IMG/VR virus record: IMGVR_UViG_3300021962_007611
Coordinates: 1 to 64,000 of that record
Source: a virus
Reading direction: 5' to 3' (one strand)
DNA length: 64,000 nucleotides
Part shown: in pieces, positions 42,714-50,819 of the stretch
How the letters are laid out: each line of letters begins with the position of its first letter
Position numbering within the stretch: position 1 is the stretch's first letter
Program-made: the position numbers and the translations under genes
Notes under the pieces: model-generated
Seen by the model: only the letters and a program-made list of their open reading frames with translations
Told to the model about the DNA's origin: nothing
The model's database searches: none

Positions 42714-43344
42714 AAAATTGTTTTATGGAAAATGGCTATACAAGGTTAGCTATAAAATAGAAGGTTGTTCGTTTATTCGGCAGAAGTCGCTTGAAGATTT
42801 CGAATCATCTTTTGATAACTTGAAAATAACCAATATCTATCATAGGAAAATCTTAAACAATCGAGAAGATCTGATCCGTATATCTTTCGAATTAAACAGG
42901 ATTCCTAGAGAGTCCTTTGATCTTAGGGTCGAAACTGACATCATTGATGTCTATACCAACGACGAAGCAATCTTTAGCATGTTGATCACTGTGCTTCCGG
43001 AAAAAATACGATTCGCACAAAAACCACAAGATCCTACAGGTCAGCAACTGTCCGATAAAAAAACTATTTTAGTAAAAAAATACCCGCAAGAGAAATTTAA
43101 AATGCGTGTGTATTTAAAACCGCACAAGATGACAGACCCAAAAGAAAAAGGATCGTATCTTCAGTGGTTAAAATCTGTTAATGGAGTATCGATATCAGAT
43201 GCTGTAGAAACTTGGTTTTATAACACGAACTGGAACTGGGACCGCAGATACATACTCGTAGACGACGAAAAGACCCTACTAATGCTGAAACTTAAGAATT
43301 CTAATGTAATCGGCACGATCTACAACCTAGTTTTACAAGATTAA
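42691..43344 (+). CDS. Hypothetical protein (217 aa)
   Basis: It overlaps the clpA end by 23 bases. Alternating Lys/aromatic strands (GKWLYKVSYKIEGCSFIRQK) and a C-terminal Trp-rich region (VETWFYNTNWNWDRRYILVD) suggest an alpha/beta globular protein. No motif recognised. Last gene before a late promoter, so probably the end of the dnaJ-clpA transcript. Confidence 0.7.
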   Translation: MIQYKPTKKLFYGKWLYKVSYKIEGCSFIRQKSLEDFESSFDNLKITNIYHRKILNNREDLIRISFELNRIPRESFDLRVETDIIDVYTNDEAIFSMLITVLPEKIRFAQKPQDPTGQQLSDKKTILVKKYPQEKFKMRVYLKPHKMTDPKEKGSYLQWLKSVNGVSISDAVETWFYNTNWNWDRRYILVDDEKTLLMLKLKNSNVIGTIYNLVLQD

Positions 43345-43370
43345 TTCATTTACCGTTCACAATAGATCAC

Positions 43371-43378
43371 GATAAATA
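43371..43378 (+). promoter_or_regulatory. Late promoter
   Basis: GATAAATAC, 25 bases before ATG 43404; it would drive the presumed head-protein cluster. Confidence 0.65.
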
Positions 43379-43403
43379 CAGTATCATTCTAAAGAGAGAT
43401 ACT

Positions 43404-44132
43404 ATGCGTGATCTATTAAGCAAATTAGACGGTATTGTCAGCGAAACTGCCCTTAATCCTAAAGATCCTAAGAGCGATTATCAAGCGAAATCCCAAGCAC
43501 TAGATGATCTAGAGCAGGATCCTGTTGTAGCAGGCGATCCGGAACTATCTGCGGCTGTTGAACAGAGAAGAGCCGATCTAGAAAAAGAAGCCGAATCTGC
43601 TGGAGTACTAGAAGTAGGTGATGCTTTTGGTATTAGTTTTAACGAAGATTTTGAGATTGAAACAGAAATCGTCGGTTTCTTAGCAGATGGCATTGTTATT
43701 GACCTAGACGAAACAGCTATAGCTCATCTACAAGAAAATAATATAAGCTTCTTAGAGGGCGAAGTAGTCACAGAAGAAAAAATCAAAGGTGTAGATGGAA
43801 AGGCCTGCTGGAAGGGCTACAAACGTATGGGTACCAAACAGAAGGGCGGCAAAACCGTAGACAACTGTGTTAAGGTCGGTGAAGATATCGACGAAGCTAA
43901 GTATCAAGGTCGTGAAGTTCCGCTAGGTAAAAAGATGGCGGGCGATGTTAAAAAATCAAAAGTATATGTACGCAAGCCTAACGGTAATATTGTCAAAGTA
44001 AACTTCGGCGATAAGAAAATGCGTATTAAGAAATCAAATCCGGCACGTAGAAAATCATTCCGTGCTAGACATAATTGTAAAAACCCAGGTCCACGTTGGA
44101 AAGCGAGATACTGGTCCTGTAGGAGCTGGTAA
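43404..44132 (+). CDS. Presumed virion protein with basic C-terminal module (242 aa)
   Basis: Acidic N-terminal two thirds begin MRDLLSKLDGIVSE. A middle segment (KACWKGYKRMGTKQKGGKTV) and the C-terminal module (residues about 166-242, GDKKMRIKKSNPARRKSFRA then RWKARYWSCRSW) recur in marine T4-like phages. IDE-A at 162-165 fits the T4 gp21 cleavage pattern and would release a 78-residue basic fragment. DNA-associated head protein is an inference. Confidence 0.75.
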   Translation: MRDLLSKLDGIVSETALNPKDPKSDYQAKSQALDDLEQDPVVAGDPELSAAVEQRRADLEKEAESAGVLEVGDAFGISFNEDFEIETEIVGFLADGIVIDLDETAIAHLQENNISFLEGEVVTEEKIKGVDGKACWKGYKRMGTKQKGGKTVDNCVKVGEDIDEAKYQGREVPLGKKMAGDVKKSKVYVRKPNGNIVKVNFGDKKMRIKKSNPARRKSFRARHNCKNPGPRWKARYWSCRSW

Positions 44133-44479
44133 TGAGATTGTTTGAAATATTTGGTCATGAACCAGAGAACAAAGACGAGAGGCGTAATTCAGACATTGAC
44201 TATGTGTCTGATTTAAAGTTTTTTATCGACAATGACAACGAGCTGGTCAGCCAAACACTTTTTCCTGCTATTAAGAAACACAGAAAGCTAGGAGGTGATC
44301 CTAGTCAATATCAAATTTACGTCGGTGCTGTAAAGAGTGCTATACCCAAGTACTGCGACGAATATAAAATGACTGATATCAAAGACGACGTGTTTACCAA
44401 TGAAGTCATTGAGGAAGTCTGTAAACGATTTGCCGAAGAGCAGGGCAAATATATAGAACGCGGCGACTATGAGACTTAA
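44132..44479 (+). CDS. Hypothetical late protein with leader-like N terminus (115 aa)
   Basis: It starts MRLFEIFGHEPEN, like the short leaders of its neighbours. The rest is helical and charged (FPAIKKHRKLGGDPSQYQIY). It overlaps genes on both sides (1 and 11 bases). No family recognised; presumed packaged with the cluster. Confidence 0.68.
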   Translation: MRLFEIFGHEPENKDERRNSDIDYVSDLKFFIDNDNELVSQTLFPAIKKHRKLGGDPSQYQIYVGAVKSAIPKYCDEYKMTDIKDDVFTNEVIEEVCKRFAEEQGKYIERGDYET

Positions 44480-45227
44480 CGAATTATTTGAACAACCCGG
44501 CAAAACAGTGGCTGTGAATTTCGGCAGGATGAATCCGCCGACTATTGGTCACGAAAAATTAGTCGGAGTAATATTAAAACAAAAGGCCGATGCTCATTTC
44601 TTGTTTGTGTCACAGACAGAAAAACTCACTGGTAAAAATAAAACTAGACGAGACAATCCTATTCCGTTTAGCATTAAATTAGGACTAGTTAAAAAAGCAT
44701 TTTCAAATATTCCTATTGGCGACACATCAGCAAATACTGTGATCAAAATGATGCAGTTATTGGAAAGTCAAGGATATAAAAATGTGATCTATGTCTGCGG
44801 ACAAGATCGTGTTCCAGAATTTGAAACATTATTAAAGAACCAAAACGGAATTGATTATAACTTCGATAGTATTGAAATAGTTTCTAGTGGAGATAGGGAT
44901 CCCGACGCCGAAGGTGCCGAAGGAATGAGTGCTAGTAAGATGAGGCAAGCTGCTATCGACGATGACTTTGATTCCTTTAAATTAGGTGTCCCGACGAATT
45001 TACAAGGTAATGCCGAAGAAATATTTTCTATGCTTAGAAAATATTTAGAGCCATGGATAGAGGAAAATATTAAATCAGAAGAATATGCTGATGAACATAT
45101 TGGCAAAGTACAAGGCGGTTATAGATTATATTCTAAATCCGGAGGTAAAAATTTAGGTACTTATCCTACCAGAGCCGGAGCCGAAAAACGTGAACGCCAG
45201 GTTCAGTACTTCAAGCATAAAGGATAA
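44469..45227 (+). CDS. NMNAT/cytidylyltransferase-like nucleotidyltransferase (252 aa)
   Basis: A 10-residue leader (MRLNELFEQP) precedes the fold. GRMNPPTIGH (19-28) carries the nucleotide-binding TxGH; VIYVCGQDRVPEFETLL and MSASKMRQAA (in place of ISSTxxR) complete a Rossmann nucleotidyltransferase similar to NadM/NMNAT. A Gly/Lys C-terminal tail (VQGGYRLYSKSGGKNLGTYP) is a separate module. It could make NAD or another dinucleotide. Confidence 0.8.
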   Translation: MRLNELFEQPGKTVAVNFGRMNPPTIGHEKLVGVILKQKADAHFLFVSQTEKLTGKNKTRRDNPIPFSIKLGLVKKAFSNIPIGDTSANTVIKMMQLLESQGYKNVIYVCGQDRVPEFETLLKNQNGIDYNFDSIEIVSSGDRDPDAEGAEGMSASKMRQAAIDDDFDSFKLGVPTNLQGNAEEIFSMLRKYLEPWIEENIKSEEYADEHIGKVQGGYRLYSKSGGKNLGTYPTRAGAEKRERQVQYFKHKG

Positions 45228-45229
45228 TC

Positions 45230-46135
45230 ATGAAAGCCAAAGAAATTATACCAGCAAGCAAACCTAGAAACTTTGTAGCCAAGAATCAAAAGACCGCAGG
45301 TGCCGGAGCTCACAAAGATAAAAAGAAAGCTGAGAAACAAGGCAATGTCAAACACAAACTAAAACAGTTTGAAGATGCTGAGCCAATGGATCGTGAATTT
45401 TCTCTAGTTAAAAAGTTAGGTAGATTAGGTGAACGCATTGTACAGAATCCTAAACTTTGGGACAGATACGAAGAAGAAAACAATAGTGGAGATCCTGATT
45501 GGATCATTAGTTTAATACAGGACGGAACTGGTGCTACATTTGATGAAGTTCTAAAGCTCAGCGATCTGTTTAGCGAGATAGGTGGCGGTATGGGACGCAT
45601 TATAGATTTTGCTTGGGCAGTTAAAGAAGGAACATGGGAAGAAGATTTCATGGACCCTTATAGAAAGCATAGAGATCAAGACGTAGAAGAAGGTGTGTTT
45701 GGTATCGACTCTAGAACTAAAGGCGCTATTCAAAATGTTGTTAGTCAACTTAGCGATATTCCAGGCATGTGGGATCATGCTGCTCAGACATTTACGTCCG
45801 ACGGCTTAGAAAAACTAAAGTCTTTGTTAAAAGACAATCCTAAACATATCAAGTATGCTGTAAACCTAAAAGCAGATGATTACGACGAAAGCATTAACAT
45901 GGAAAGATATAGAGATCCAGAAGATTGGGATGAAGGCAATACAGAACCTCCAAATAACTTTGCTGTTTATATTAACGGCAAGAAGTGGAAAGTGTTCGCA
46001 GGGCGTGGAACCTATGCCGATGACGAAAGAGAAAGAAAACAGTATTATGATCTTAGAGCGTGGGCTCAACGTAAATCCGACGCCACTGGTAAAAAGTGGA
46101 CTGTTTCTATTACCGGTGAACCTCCTACAGCATAA
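45230..46135 (+). CDS. Presumed virion protein (301 aa)
   Basis: The N terminus is MKAKEIIPASKPRNFVAKNQ followed by TAGAGAHKDKKKAEKQGNVK, a basic module that recurs in phages of this type (recalled). VEEG near residue 145 fits a gp21-like site. Residues about 230-301 form a separate domain (NFAVYINGKKWKVFAGRGTY). Located in the late cluster. Function unknown. Confidence 0.72.
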   Translation: MKAKEIIPASKPRNFVAKNQKTAGAGAHKDKKKAEKQGNVKHKLKQFEDAEPMDREFSLVKKLGRLGERIVQNPKLWDRYEEENNSGDPDWIISLIQDGTGATFDEVLKLSDLFSEIGGGMGRIIDFAWAVKEGTWEEDFMDPYRKHRDQDVEEGVFGIDSRTKGAIQNVVSQLSDIPGMWDHAAQTFTSDGLEKLKSLLKDNPKHIKYAVNLKADDYDESINMERYRDPEDWDEGNTEPPNNFAVYINGKKWKVFAGRGTYADDERERKQYYDLRAWAQRKSDATGKKWTVSITGEPPTA

Positions 46136-46362
46136 TGGATATCAAAGATTTAAAACGTCTCGCTGGTATTACAGAATTCAAAGGATTCACTCCGTATACC
46201 ATTGAGCAAGGCAGCAATATCAGTTTGACCGGAAATGAAAAAGGCGAACTAATGAAGAAACACAATATTAGACCAGGAACACCTGAATGGTTTAAATTGT
46301 GGTTTAGTTTACCGTATATGACAGGAGAAAAACCTGTAGGAAAAGACGAATGGTTGAGATAA
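46135..46362 (+). CDS. Small hypothetical protein (75 aa)
   Basis: It begins [15 protein letters not shown], an N-terminal leader-like pattern of this cluster. C-terminal part contains [19 protein letters not shown], which resembles a short motif of phage proteins. It starts in the upstream stop and overlaps the A-type carrier by 13 bases. Confidence 0.65.
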   Translation: MDIKDLKRLAGITEFKGFTPYTIEQGSNISLTGNEKGELMKKHNIRPGTPEWFKLWFSLPYMTGEKPVGKDEWLR

Positions 46363-46676
46363 CAGAATCAGCAAAAGCTAAAGTAATCGATCTTCTAAAC
46401 GAAGAAAATAATCCCGGTTTGATGTTGCGTACATTCGTCCAGGGCGGCGGCTGCTCTGGTTTTCAATATGGGTTTACCTTCGATGAAGAACAGAATGATG
46501 ATGATTTTGAAATCGCACTCGACGATCGTTGGAGAGTTGTCATCGATGCTATGAGCATGCAGTATCTCGCAGGTGCCGAGATTGATTATAAAGAAGATCT
46601 CAACGGTAGTCAATTTACTATTAAAAATCCCAACGCCCAAACAACCTGTGGGTGTGGAAGTAGTTTTTCAATATGA
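46350..46676 (+). CDS. ErpA/HesB-type Fe-S carrier (108 aa)
   Basis: Second A-type carrier in the window. [12 protein letters not shown] holds C35, and TTCGCGSSF holds C100 and C102. It is closer to ErpA than to the first carrier (109 aa, C34/C101/C103). Unlike its neighbours, it lacks the leader peptide. Could deliver clusters to host or phage enzymes late in infection. Confidence 0.92.
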   Translation: MVEITESAKAKVIDLLNEENNPGLMLRTFVQGGGCSGFQYGFTFDEEQNDDDFEIALDDRWRVVIDAMSMQYLAGAEIDYKEDLNGSQFTIKNPNAQTTCGCGSSFSI

Positions 46677-46750
46677 ACGAGAATCAATATCCAGTATACC
46701 CCGAAGACGACGGAACAGATCGTCCTATTAATCCCTACGGACAACATTAA
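46673..46750 (+). CDS. Tiny peptide coupled on both sides (25 aa)
   Basis: ATG overlaps the carrier stop (ATGA), and the TAA overlaps the next ATG (TAATG). Composition is acidic with many Pro and Tyr ([20 protein letters not shown]). Such exact packing suggests real translation; function unknown. Confidence 0.55.
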   Translation: MNENQYPVYPEDDGTDRPINPYGQH

Positions 46751-47913
46751 TGAGAGCGAAAGAATTAAATCAATTACCGCAAGGAGTTACTGTCTATGTT
46801 GATATGGACGGTGTTCTCGCAGACTTGTTTAACTACGCCGGTGAAATTAATAACGTAGAACATTATAATAAAATGACTCCGGATCAATGGGAAAAATTCT
46901 TTAAGGATTCTAATGCCTACGAACTGTTTAAGAATCTTCCAGCATTTCCAACAGCTAATAAATTATTATCAATTGTTAAAAATTTCGCAGGCGGATATAA
47001 GATCCTTAGCAGTCCTTTAAACTTTGATAAAGCTGGTAGTATCAAAGGCAAAAAAGAATGGTTGGCAAAGCATATCAATGTACCTGCTGATGCATGGATA
47101 TTTGAACACGAGAAACAGATATATGCCAACACCAACGGCGTGCCTAACATCCTAATCGACGACTACGGTGTTAATATCAGAAAGTGGCAAGCTGCTGGCG
47201 GAATAGCTATCAAATATCAAGCAGACGAAGATAGTCTTAAGAAAGTTCTCGACGGTCTCAGAGATGCTAAAGATATCCTAGCAAATGAACCTACAGAAAG
47301 CATAGAAGAAGCTAAAAAGAAAAAAAGACGCAGTAGATGGGCCGCATATGGGCCCGGTCCATATGGGTACTATGGCACAGCAGTAGGCTACAGCGGTGAC
47401 GGAGGAGACGTCGGAGAGGATTACGATATCAACGATCCTCCACCAGGTCCAGAAACTAAGCCGACAATGCCTAGAGGTACTGTTCGTGTAGATGTCAGCG
47501 ATGTCTATGATTGGTACAAGTTAGGTCAGCATATTAGCAATTTAAAAGGTCTCGGTAAGCACGACTTCGGCAAAGGACCACCAAGTGCTATTATGTCATT
47601 CGGCAGTGAAGAAGAAGAACACGAGTATATTAAAAACCTAATGAAAACCGGGTTGACTACTACTGATATTGATCCGGTTGATCCTAAACAACCAAAGAAT
47701 ATGAAACGTCAAAAAACAGATCCTACATATAATGTAGAAAATTTTGCTGACGGGAAAGTCAAGGGAAAAAGCCGACCTGGGCGTGTCAAACGCAGTGGTG
47801 CCAGCTGTGACGGCTCAGTAACTGATCTCCGACAACGTGCTAAAAATGCTAGCGGAGAAAAAGCCAAGATGTATCACTGGTGTGCTAACATGAAAAGCGG
47901 ACGCGGTAAATAA
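46750..47913 (+). CDS. HAD-type 5'(3')-deoxyribonucleotidase-like fusion protein (387 aa)
   Basis: A 12-residue leader ([12 protein letters not shown]) precedes a HAD domain: VYVDMDGVLADLF (DMDG at 18-21) and NILIDDYGVNIRKW give the nucleophile and late Asp pair. IEEA near residue 182 fits a gp21-like site, followed by a Lys/Arg run and Gly/Tyr-rich linker. The C-terminal 50 residues (SCDGSVTDLRQRAKNASGEK) are a recurrent phage module. The enzyme would dephosphorylate deoxynucleotides. Confidence 0.8.
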   Translation: MRAKELNQLPQGVTVYVDMDGVLADLFNYAGEINNVEHYNKMTPDQWEKFFKDSNAYELFKNLPAFPTANKLLSIVKNFAGGYKILSSPLNFDKAGSIKGKKEWLAKHINVPADAWIFEHEKQIYANTNGVPNILIDDYGVNIRKWQAAGGIAIKYQADEDSLKKVLDGLRDAKDILANEPTESIEEAKKKKRRSRWAAYGPGPYGYYGTAVGYSGDGGDVGEDYDINDPPPGPETKPTMPRGTVRVDVSDVYDWYKLGQHISNLKGLGKHDFGKGPPSAIMSFGSEEEEHEYIKNLMKTGLTTTDIDPVDPKQPKNMKRQKTDPTYNVENFADGKVKGKSRPGRVKRSGASCDGSVTDLRQRAKNASGEKAKMYHWCANMKSGRGK

Positions 47914-47917
47914 TACT

Positions 47918-48103
47918 ATGAGAATTGAAGAGTTTACTAATCAGTTCAAATTTTTTGCTGCCAAAGTACGGGTAAAGCAGACTAATTACAGTCAGGTTAT
48001 TGATACTACGGTAACTGCTAAAAATCAAGAGATGGCAAGAAGGTTGATCAAAGCACAATACGGAAAAACAGCACTGGTCAGTAATGTTAGAGAAATAAAA
48101 TGA
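47918..48103 (+). CDS. Small hypothetical protein (61 aa)
   Basis: Starts MRIEEFTNQFKFFAAKVRVK. The C-terminal part (QEMARRLIKAQYGKTALVSN) is a compact helix-strand unit seen in small phage proteins. It overlaps the next start by four bases. Function unknown. Confidence 0.65.
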   Translation: MRIEEFTNQFKFFAAKVRVKQTNYSQVIDTTVTAKNQEMARRLIKAQYGKTALVSNVREIK

Positions 48104-48291
48104 AAATCAAAGATATCGTACAAGAATCAGCAACAGCAGGATCTACATCAGCAGCTAATGTTACAGTAGGCGTAGTTTACCCTAACGTCAAAGGAAAACA
48201 GCCTAAAAAACGCAAAGACGGAACTGCTCCTAACGCCCTAGATATAAAAGGCGGAAATCTGCTTTCGGGCGGGTCTTTGGTAAAAAGATAA
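48100..48291 (+). CDS. Small basic hypothetical protein (63 aa)
   Basis: MKIKDIVQESATAGSTSAAN is a leader-like start, followed by a Lys-rich segment (VKGKQPKKRKDGTAPNALDI) and a Gly-rich end. This pattern is common in related phages (recalled). The 3' end overlaps a late-promoter sequence. Confidence 0.65.
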   Translation: MKIKDIVQESATAGSTSAANVTVGVVYPNVKGKQPKKRKDGTAPNALDIKGGNLLSGGSLVKR

Positions 48292-48294
48292 ATA
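48287..48294 (+). promoter_or_regulatory. Late promoter
   Basis: GATAAATAC overlaps the stop of the upstream gene. Its predicted start falls on or next to the ATG at 48300, so the mRNA may be leaderless for that gene. Confidence 0.55.
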
Positions 48295-48299
48295 CTACT

Positions 48300-48647
48300 A
48301 TGAAAAACAATGTGTTTAATGAAGATAACGATCTAGGTCCTCAGGACCACGAAGCTTCTATGGCTAGAGCAGAGCTTTACAAATCTGCTGAATATGCCAT
48401 TAAAATCTTCCATATGATCCAGCCCGGTGATAATTTAGAAGGCTGGGTCTCTGCTAAAATCACTAAAGCAGCAGATTATCTTGATTCCGTAGCACATTAT
48501 ATGGAATATCAAAAGAAATTTGAAGAACCAAAGGCAGACGACGAAATGTCTGATATGTCTTTGGACGACAAGCCTGACGAATCATTAACTGCTGAAGTAG
48601 CTGAAAATCTCGTCGATCAATGGAAAAAATTTAAGACACAAGGATAA
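48300..48647 (+). CDS. Late hypothetical protein (115 aa)
   Basis: Helical protein with a recurrent motif HEASMARAELYKSAEYAIKI and GWVSAKITKAADYLDSVAHY, known from T4-like marine phages but without assigned function (recalled). Acidic C terminus. It lies between small late genes and the large scaffold-like protein. Confidence 0.72.
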   Translation: MKNNVFNEDNDLGPQDHEASMARAELYKSAEYAIKIFHMIQPGDNLEGWVSAKITKAADYLDSVAHYMEYQKKFEEPKADDEMSDMSLDDKPDESLTAEVAENLVDQWKKFKTQG

Positions 48648-48651
48648 GAAC

Positions 48652-50109
48652 ATGGATTTTAAATCTATACTCAATAAACTAGACACTCTTTCTACTCCAC
48701 CAAAAGGTGTTGAGGCACCTAAATTGCCTGATCCGATTAGATTAGACGAAGATATCGCTATGCACGTGTTAGCAGGTACTAAGACCCTAACTGAAGCTGC
48801 TGACCTAATGGAAAAGAAATTGTCTAAAGCAGAAAAAGACAAAAAAGAAGAAGTAGTTAAGTCTATGAAGAAAGACAAGAAGGGCTTCGAAAAGAGATAT
48901 GGTAAGCGTGGCGAAGAAGTTATGCATGCCACTGCTACCAAGATCGCTAAAAAGAAAGCTGAAAGTGTCGATCTAGATGACGAAGCTATCGCTGAAGAAA
49001 TGAAAGTCGGCGATACAAAGAAAACCCAACACGGTACGTTGACCAAGACATCAACCGGTGTTAAACATACAAGAGATCATAAGCCAGAAGATGACGACGA
49101 CTATGTTCCACCTAAGAAAGAAAAGAAAACAGCGATGACTGGTGCTGAGCGTCGTGAGCAAAAGGCCAAAGACAAAGAGCAGTCTAAGGCATCTAAAGAT
49201 TATGAAAAGAAACATCCAGGTTCTGTAAAACGCTATGTCGACGGTAAACTCGTCAAAGAAGGCGGCATGGATCCAGTCGGTAAGGAAGATGATGACATCA
49301 ATAACGATGGCAAAAAAGACAAGACTGACAAATATCTAAAAGCAAGACGCACTGCGATTTCAAAAGCTGTAGATAAAAAAGGTTCAACTAAAGAATCTCT
49401 ATCATTCGCAACAGCACTAAAGGTCGTTAAAGAAAGCCGTGGTCAATTCCAAATTGATCCTATGGACAAGAACCTATGGACCTGGGCAGAACGTGTAGGC
49501 AAGAGCAAGTTCACAGAATCTGTTCAAGCACAGGCATTTGCTGCTGCTACCTACGAAAGAATGGGCGGTGAGTGGGGCCTACATAAAGTTATCACGGAAA
49601 CTCAAAAAAAAACTTTAAGTGAGAGTCAAGTTCTCGACGAGGGCATGATTAACAAAATCATGTCCTTTATTATGTCTAAAGTTGCTCCTAAGTTTTCAAG
49701 TGAAGAACAAAATCAAATGAAAGCTGTTGCACAAAAAGTTCTAGGAAAACCAAGTGCTGATACTTCGGACTTTACATTAGATAATATCAAAGCCGTTGCC
49801 AAGGCATTAGGTGTTAAACAACCTGCTGCTGCTGAATCTATCGAAGAAGGACCAATAGATGCTGTAAAAGACTTTTTTGGTCAAAAGAAAGTAGATCCAA
49901 AAAGCGGCAAGGGAACTTTAGGTCCTGTTGATGCTTGGCACAAGGATGCTACCTTAGGAGATAAACTAACTAGTGTTGCCGGAACCTTAGGCGGAACTGC
50001 TGCTACAATCGCTGGTTTCTTTGGAGGGCCAGGATGGTTGATTATTCCAGGTATTTTAGCATTAATGATTTTAAGTCAAGTTGGTCTGAGCAAGAGCGAC
50101 GCTACCTAA
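48652..50109 (+). CDS. Large charged late protein with EF-hand and C-terminal membrane helix (485 aa)
   Basis: Long Lys/Glu/Asp-rich helical regions (residues about 50-220) resemble a scaffold or internal head protein. DINNDGKKDKTDKYLKARR (about 223-241) is an EF-hand-like motif. LDE-G (about 329-332) and IEE-G (about 398-401) fit gp21-like cleavage. The last 45 residues include a hydrophobic segment (GWLIIPGILALMILSQVG). It ends the late cluster, just before a terminator. Confidence 0.72.
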   Translation: MDFKSILNKLDTLSTPPKGVEAPKLPDPIRLDEDIAMHVLAGTKTLTEAADLMEKKLSKAEKDKKEEVVKSMKKDKKGFEKRYGKRGEEVMHATATKIAKKKAESVDLDDEAIAEEMKVGDTKKTQHGTLTKTSTGVKHTRDHKPEDDDDYVPPKKEKKTAMTGAERREQKAKDKEQSKASKDYEKKHPGSVKRYVDGKLVKEGGMDPVGKEDDDINNDGKKDKTDKYLKARRTAISKAVDKKGSTKESLSFATALKVVKESRGQFQIDPMDKNLWTWAERVGKSKFTESVQAQAFAAATYERMGGEWGLHKVITETQKKTLSESQVLDEGMINKIMSFIMSKVAPKFSSEEQNQMKAVAQKVLGKPSADTSDFTLDNIKAVAKALGVKQPAAAESIEEGPIDAVKDFFGQKKVDPKSGKGTLGPVDAWHKDATLGDKLTSVAGTLGGTAATIAGFFGGPGWLIIPGILALMILSQVGLSKSDAT

Positions 50110-50126
50110 ATTATCATTTGGTAAAC

Positions 50127-50159
50127 AAAAGCCAGTCAACCCATTGACTGGCTTTTTTA
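50127..50159 (+). terminator. Rho-independent terminator
   Basis: AAAAGCCAGTCAA (50127-50139), loop CCCA, TTGACTGGCTTTT with a T run to 50159. It closes the head-protein transcript. Confidence 0.9.
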
Positions 50160-50172
50160 TTGACTATATAAT
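50144..50172 (+). promoter_or_regulatory. Sigma70 promoter sharing its -35 with a terminator arm
   Basis: TTGACT (50144-50149) is the first part of the terminator's right arm; 17-base spacer; TATAAT (50167-50172). Start near 50179, serving the DsbA-like gene and those after it. Confidence 0.75.
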
Positions 50173-50197
50173 ATACATTATTAACCGGAGTCAATAA

Positions 50198-50458
50198 ATG
50201 GCAAAAATGTACGGACCTGAAGAAAAGGCTAAACTAGAAAGATTAATCAACGAAGGCGGAAACGTACTTCGTGAAATTGAAGATTTACAAGAGGGTCTAA
50301 AAGAAACTGTTAAGGCGGTAGCAGACGAACTTCAAGTCAAACCCAGCATCATTAACAAAGCGATCAAGATCGCACACAAAGATAATTGGAAAGCCCACGA
50401 AGAAGAATGGGATGAAATTGAAATGATTCTCGGTGTTACTAAAAAGTTACCTGAATGA
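50198..50458 (+). CDS. T4 DsbA-like dsDNA-binding protein (86 aa)
   Basis: The core (EDLQEGLKETVKAVADELQV, then KPSIINKAIKIAHKDN) resembles T4 DsbA, a small protein that binds late-promoter regions. Helical, acidic. CCGGAG precedes ATG. It lies just after a strong early promoter. The assignment rests on recalled similarity. Confidence 0.6.
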   Translation: MAKMYGPEEKAKLERLINEGGNVLREIEDLQEGLKETVKAVADELQVKPSIINKAIKIAHKDNWKAHEEEWDEIEMILGVTKKLPE

Positions 50459-50748
50459 TTAATACAATATTTGGCCCTACTATACAATGGATCAAAGATG
50501 ATTGGCATAGCAGTCCTTTCCGTTTTATCATCGAGCTGCTTGCTTGGGCTATATCGATCGGCTGTTCAATCACAATGGCCCTTACAGTCCCAACTCCACC
50601 TTTGCTCATTCTTTATCCTATTTGGATCCTCGGCTGTGCTATGTATGGTTGGGCTGCTTATACTAGGAAATCATTTGGCATGTTGGCTAACTACCTCTTG
50701 CTAGTCACTATAGATAGCCTCGGCCTGATAAGAATGATAATTAATTAA
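50455..50748 (+). CDS. Membrane protein, three helices (97 aa)
   Basis: Hydrophobic segments at about residues 22-43 (FRFIIELLAWAISIGCSITM), 47-68 (PPLLILYPIWILGCAMYGWA) and 76-95. N terminus carries Trp/Asp residues. It is coupled to the DsbA-like gene by a four-base overlap and precedes gene 43. No function recognised. Confidence 0.72.
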   Translation: MINTIFGPTIQWIKDDWHSSPFRFIIELLAWAISIGCSITMALTVPTPPLLILYPIWILGCAMYGWAAYTRKSFGMLANYLLLVTIDSLGLIRMIIN

Positions 50749-50788
50749 TATACAGTAAGGTTCGGTCAGCCATAAATGATCTGTTTGG

Positions 50789-50813
50789 TTTGCCAGCCGC
50801 AAGTGGCAAGGAG
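50789..50813 (+). promoter_or_regulatory. Candidate gene 43 translational operator hairpin
   Basis: TTGCCA (50790-50795) pairs with TGGCAA (50804-50809), enclosing an 8-base loop GCCGCAAG. A G-U pair can extend it at 50789/50810. The 3' arm overlaps AAGGAG (50808-50813), the ribosome-binding site of gp43. Stem size, loop size and position match the known T4 gp43 autoregulatory operator. Confidence 0.72.
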
Positions 50814-50819
50814 AAAAAT

